DNA from: a bacterium
GTDB taxonomy: Bacteria; UBP15; UBA6099
Assembly: GCA_029564595.1 (NCBI GenBank)
Contig: JAKQPS010000176.1
Coordinates: 78,813-142,812, forward strand
Direction: 5' to 3'
Length of the DNA stretch: 64,000 nucleotides
A program made the position numbers and the translations under genes. Below the pieces are notes generated by a model, which saw only the letters and a program-made list of their open reading frames with translations, did no database searches and was not told where the DNA came from. Shown piece after piece: positions 62,189 through 64,000 of the stretch (the stretch's first letter is position 1; each line of letters opens with the position of its first letter).

Positions 62189-62308
62189 TCACAGGCGGAT
62201 TGCTTAGCAACGTGCCCAGACGACTGAAAACCGCAACCCCATACATCGGCTAGTCTCCTATAACGCATTATTATTGCAATCCTTGCTTCTTTCGGCAAAT
62301 CGTTCAAA
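62171..62308 (-). pseudogene. Truncated copy of the membrane-protein gene start
   Basis: The first 25 codons of the gene at 59444-60274 are preserved (VAVFSRLGTLLSNPPVTPQA), together with the ATG at 62246 and the AGGAGA ribosome site. After that the frame continues into unrelated sequence. It is either a decayed duplicate or a mobile leader segment. Confidence 0.7.
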
Positions 62309-62766
62309 AACATCTCCCATGCCTCGTTTTCTATGTTAAAGCGATATTTCATCGCGTGCGCGATTCGCAGCGAGTATTTGTCATTCTTCGCCGAATCAAC
62401 GGCTAATATCATATTGACGAAAAGCGGGGACAGGCATCGCTGAGATACGCGCTGCATGTTGCCGTTTTCTTCTCGACCGCCTTTTTAATGCTCCCTGCGC
62501 TTTCCACACAATGAGAACAAGTTTCTTAGGCGGAGTGTCAACTTTTGTCCATTGTTGTGTTTAAGAATATTATGCTTACAATCTAGCTACAGGCAGTTGC
62601 CAACATAAGCAGTGAATGTTTTGCGCAAGTCGATTGCCACGAGATCGCTCAAAGCGGCATTAGCGCGCTCGCCGATTCAGCGGCGCCAATCAATTTTGCG
62701 AGTTGTCACCCACGGCGACGCTGTGAAACATGTCGCGCTCTTGATTGCGACAAAAGGAGATTTGAA

Positions 62767-63102
62767 ATGAGCCTTAAAAAAGGCGATTCTTGCATTATCA
62801 TCAAAGACGGACGGGCCTCCGCAAACCGCGCGGACATCCCCACAGGAGCGCTGGTCGCGATTTGCGATGTCGGGAGCGACGCGAACTTCGCTCCCGTCGT
62901 CACGGAGGACGGAAACAGCGGGTTGATTCAAACATCCCTTTTGTTCAAGGAAGGCGACAACGTGGAAGTGACGCTGCCCGGCAAAGACATCATGCGAGGA
63001 GCGATCTGCGAAGTGAAAAAGAATGAAATAACGATCGCCCTCAAAGACGGCTCTCTGCGCGGGATCGCGATCGATTATCGAGTCATAGTCACAAAAACAT
63101 GA
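62767..63102 (+). CDS. Small beta-rich protein of unknown function
   Basis: This 111-residue protein begins MSLKKGDSCIIIKDG and is made of short strands ending ALKDGSLRGIAIDYRVIV. It looks like two small SH3- or Hfq-like barrels. No membrane segment or signal is present. AGGAGA lies six bases before the ATG. I do not recognise a family. Confidence 0.65.
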   Translation: MSLKKGDSCIIIKDGRASANRADIPTGALVAICDVGSDANFAPVVTEDGNSGLIQTSLLFKEGDNVEVTLPGKDIMRGAICEVKKNEITIALKDGSLRGIAIDYRVIVTKT

Positions 63103-63141
63103 TTTTATCCGACATTCCCGACATCGAATTATGAATCTGTG

Positions 63142-63213
63142 TTGACAGTCGCTTTTCGACGCGTGGCATTACAACGGGCGCGGATTTTGTTGGTCACAAA
63201 ACGCCATGCGGCG
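63142..63213. repeat. 70-bp repeat unit, copy B
   Basis: This is the second copy of the 62119-62188 unit, 72 bases here. A 14-bp hairpin with a small bulge (CAGCGTCG/CGACGCTG, 63217-63252) follows it and has no T run. Confidence 0.8.
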
Positions 63214-63277
63214 GCCCAGCGTCGCTTTCGCGCGTTCACGCGAACGACGCTGTCAGACACAACCGTTTGGCCGGCTT

Positions 63278-63553
63278 TTACTCTTCGTCTTCTTTTTTCT
63301 TTTCGACTTTGGCGATGATTTCTTCGGCGATTTCAGCGGCTTTGGCGTTGACTTTGCGGATGATGTCGTAAACGCCGCCGATTGTTTTCTGCTGGATGTC
63401 CTTTATCCCTTTCGCCGGCTCCTCAAGCCCTTCTATGCTTTCAAGGACTTCGAGCGGAAGCTTGGCGATGGACAAGTGAATCTCTTCGACGGATGTTGCG
63501 CCCTTGTCGACGAATTCCTGCACAAGGTCTTTCAGTTCTCTAATCGTTCCCAT
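63278..63553 (-). CDS. Small helical protein, phasin-like
   Basis: This 91-residue protein is all helical with heptad-like repeats (RELKDLVQEFVDKG, IGGVYDIIRKVNAKAAEIA) and an acidic/lysine tail. Such sequences occur in phasin-like and chaperone-like small proteins, but no family is certain. ATG 63553 follows GGAGG closely. Confidence 0.65.
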   Translation of the reverse strand: MGTIRELKDLVQEFVDKGATSVEEIHLSIAKLPLEVLESIEGLEEPAKGIKDIQQKTIGGVYDIIRKVNAKAAEIAEEIIAKVEKKKEDEE

Positions 63554-63859
63554 GTTTCCTCCATAAAAACTCGCCCAATTTTTTCGGGTCTAATTTTTTA
63601 ATTATACATCCCCGCGCCGGATAATGACAGGACGCGTTCAAAGACCACAGGGACATGTCCGACGCTTGCCGTCTTGCCCCTCAATCATAAGCTGGCTTTT
63701 CACCATGGATTGTTATTGGAAAGTTGACATCGATCTTGAGTTTAATGCTACATGGTTCGCGGAGGCTTGCTGTTGTTGTTTTGATATTGCAAATTGTAAG
63801 CACTATATTTGTTGTGTGTCTGATAAATCTCTCGTATTCTTTTTTTCCTTGTCAATCTC
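63554..63859. other. Gap of 306 bases before the insertion sequence
   Basis: No gene, repeat or clear promoter is seen apart from the leader of the small helical-protein gene at its left end. Open frames at 63624-63893 run into the IS end and are not called. Confidence 0.5.
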
Positions 63860-64000
63860 TGAGCTTCCCCCCAAAAACTGGACAGAGGTTTAAGGTGGAA
63901 ACCGTGGTGGTGTAGAATCCAGTTTTGGAGGGATGAGCGATGAGGAAGAAATTCACCCCAGCGTTCAAGGCCAAGGTGGCGCTTGAGGCGCTGAAGGGGC
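63860..64000 (+). mobile_element. Left end of an IS3-family insertion sequence
   Basis: The sequence from TGAGCTTCCCCCC to ACTGGACAGAGG (about 63860-63886) resembles the left inverted repeat of IS3-type elements. It is followed after 54 bases by the start of a transposase orfA. The rest lies outside the window, so subgroup and target duplication cannot be read. Confidence 0.75.
63940..64000 (+). CDS. IS3-family transposase OrfA, 5' part only
   Basis: The first 20 codons are visible and read KKFTPAFKAKVALEAL, the usual start of the helix-turn-helix OrfA protein that, joined to OrfB by frameshift, moves IS3 elements. GGAGGG lies eight bases upstream of the ATG at 63940. The gene is cut by the window end. 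Confidence 0.88.
   Translation, partial: MRKKFTPAFKAKVALEALKG

Larger units (their letters stand above)
61958..62766. other. Gap of about 800 bases with decayed and repeated DNA
   Basis: Apart from the repeat 62119-62188 and the duplicated fragment 62171-62308, no coherent coding sequence is seen. Open frames here overlap the duplicated piece or lack starts. A possible promoter (TTGTGT 62554-62559, TACAAT 62576-62581) precedes the small gene at 62767 by a long leader. Confidence 0.5.

Noticed and set aside
62083..62457. 124-residue frame with similarity to a frame near 60.3 kb
   Set aside because: The similarity comes from DNA duplication; the frame overlaps the better-supported ATG and ribosome site of the membrane-protein start.

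Overview
This is a GC-rich bacterial chromosome segment with mostly short intergenic gaps and genes on both strands. Outer-membrane and periplasmic proteins (a secretin, a lipobox protein, signal peptides) point to a Gram-negative cell envelope. A tungsten-type aldehyde:ferredoxin oxidoreductase, two radical SAM enzymes and a ferredoxin-thioredoxin reductase fused to rubredoxin point to an anaerobe. Huge secreted proteins with MopE-type calcium motifs, a dockerin protein and the mixed gene neighbourhoods recall delta-proteobacterial or uncultured candidate-phylum genomes. No rRNA, tRNA or ribosomal protein gene was found, so I do not name a phylum.

Layout: 1-268 is the 3' part of RNase P RNA. 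0.4-7 kb holds a FecR-domain protein, a glutaredoxin coupled to FTR-rubredoxin, a GH38 alpha-mannosidase, a pilin-like protein and an M14 carboxypeptidase. 7.4-17.2 kb (minus strand) is an exoprotein block: a dockerin protein, a zinc metalloprotease and a 2149-residue Ig-like/calcium-motif protein; the last two share a C-terminal module. 17.3-21.3 kb has a GNAT, an Aquifex-type aconitase and a PilZ protein with a degenerate receiver. 21.5-23.3 kb is an AT-rich, probably transferred cassette of two DUF488 proteins and a dual-OB-like protein. 23.4-31.2 kb has an AmmeMemoRadiSam-type radical SAM enzyme, a GHMP kinase/HAD pair, an ImmA/IrrE-PIN module and a UvrA. 31.3-34.6 kb is a HAD/hisB/hisD group.

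35-42 kb carries a rhomboid protease, IolB, an exported nitroreductase, a DUF2804 protein, an amidohydrolase and an acyltransferase. 42-48 kb carries two large TPR proteins and a UbiA-type prenyltransferase. 48-55 kb carries a membrane glycosyltransferase, a VanX-type dipeptidase, a short secretin, a TSUP permease and the AFOR. 55-64 kb becomes patchy: two hicBA modules and one RelE-type module, a KamA-family enzyme, RuvX, a membrane protein with a truncated duplicate, small orphan proteins and the left end of an IS3-family element at the window edge.

Intergenic DNA is rich in structured repeats: a 222-224 bp element present three times, a 215 bp MITE-like element with palindromic ends plus a solo relative, a 133 bp direct duplication, a 122 bp hyphenated palindrome, and a 70 bp unit repeated near 62-63 kb. 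The best candidates for an undescribed system are the DUF488-DUF488-dual-OB cassette, whose longer DUF488 protein carries a beta-clamp-like QLDLF peptide, and the exoprotein block with its shared C-terminal module and calcium motifs inserted in Ig-like domains. All functional statements rest on reading motifs by eye; no database search was run.
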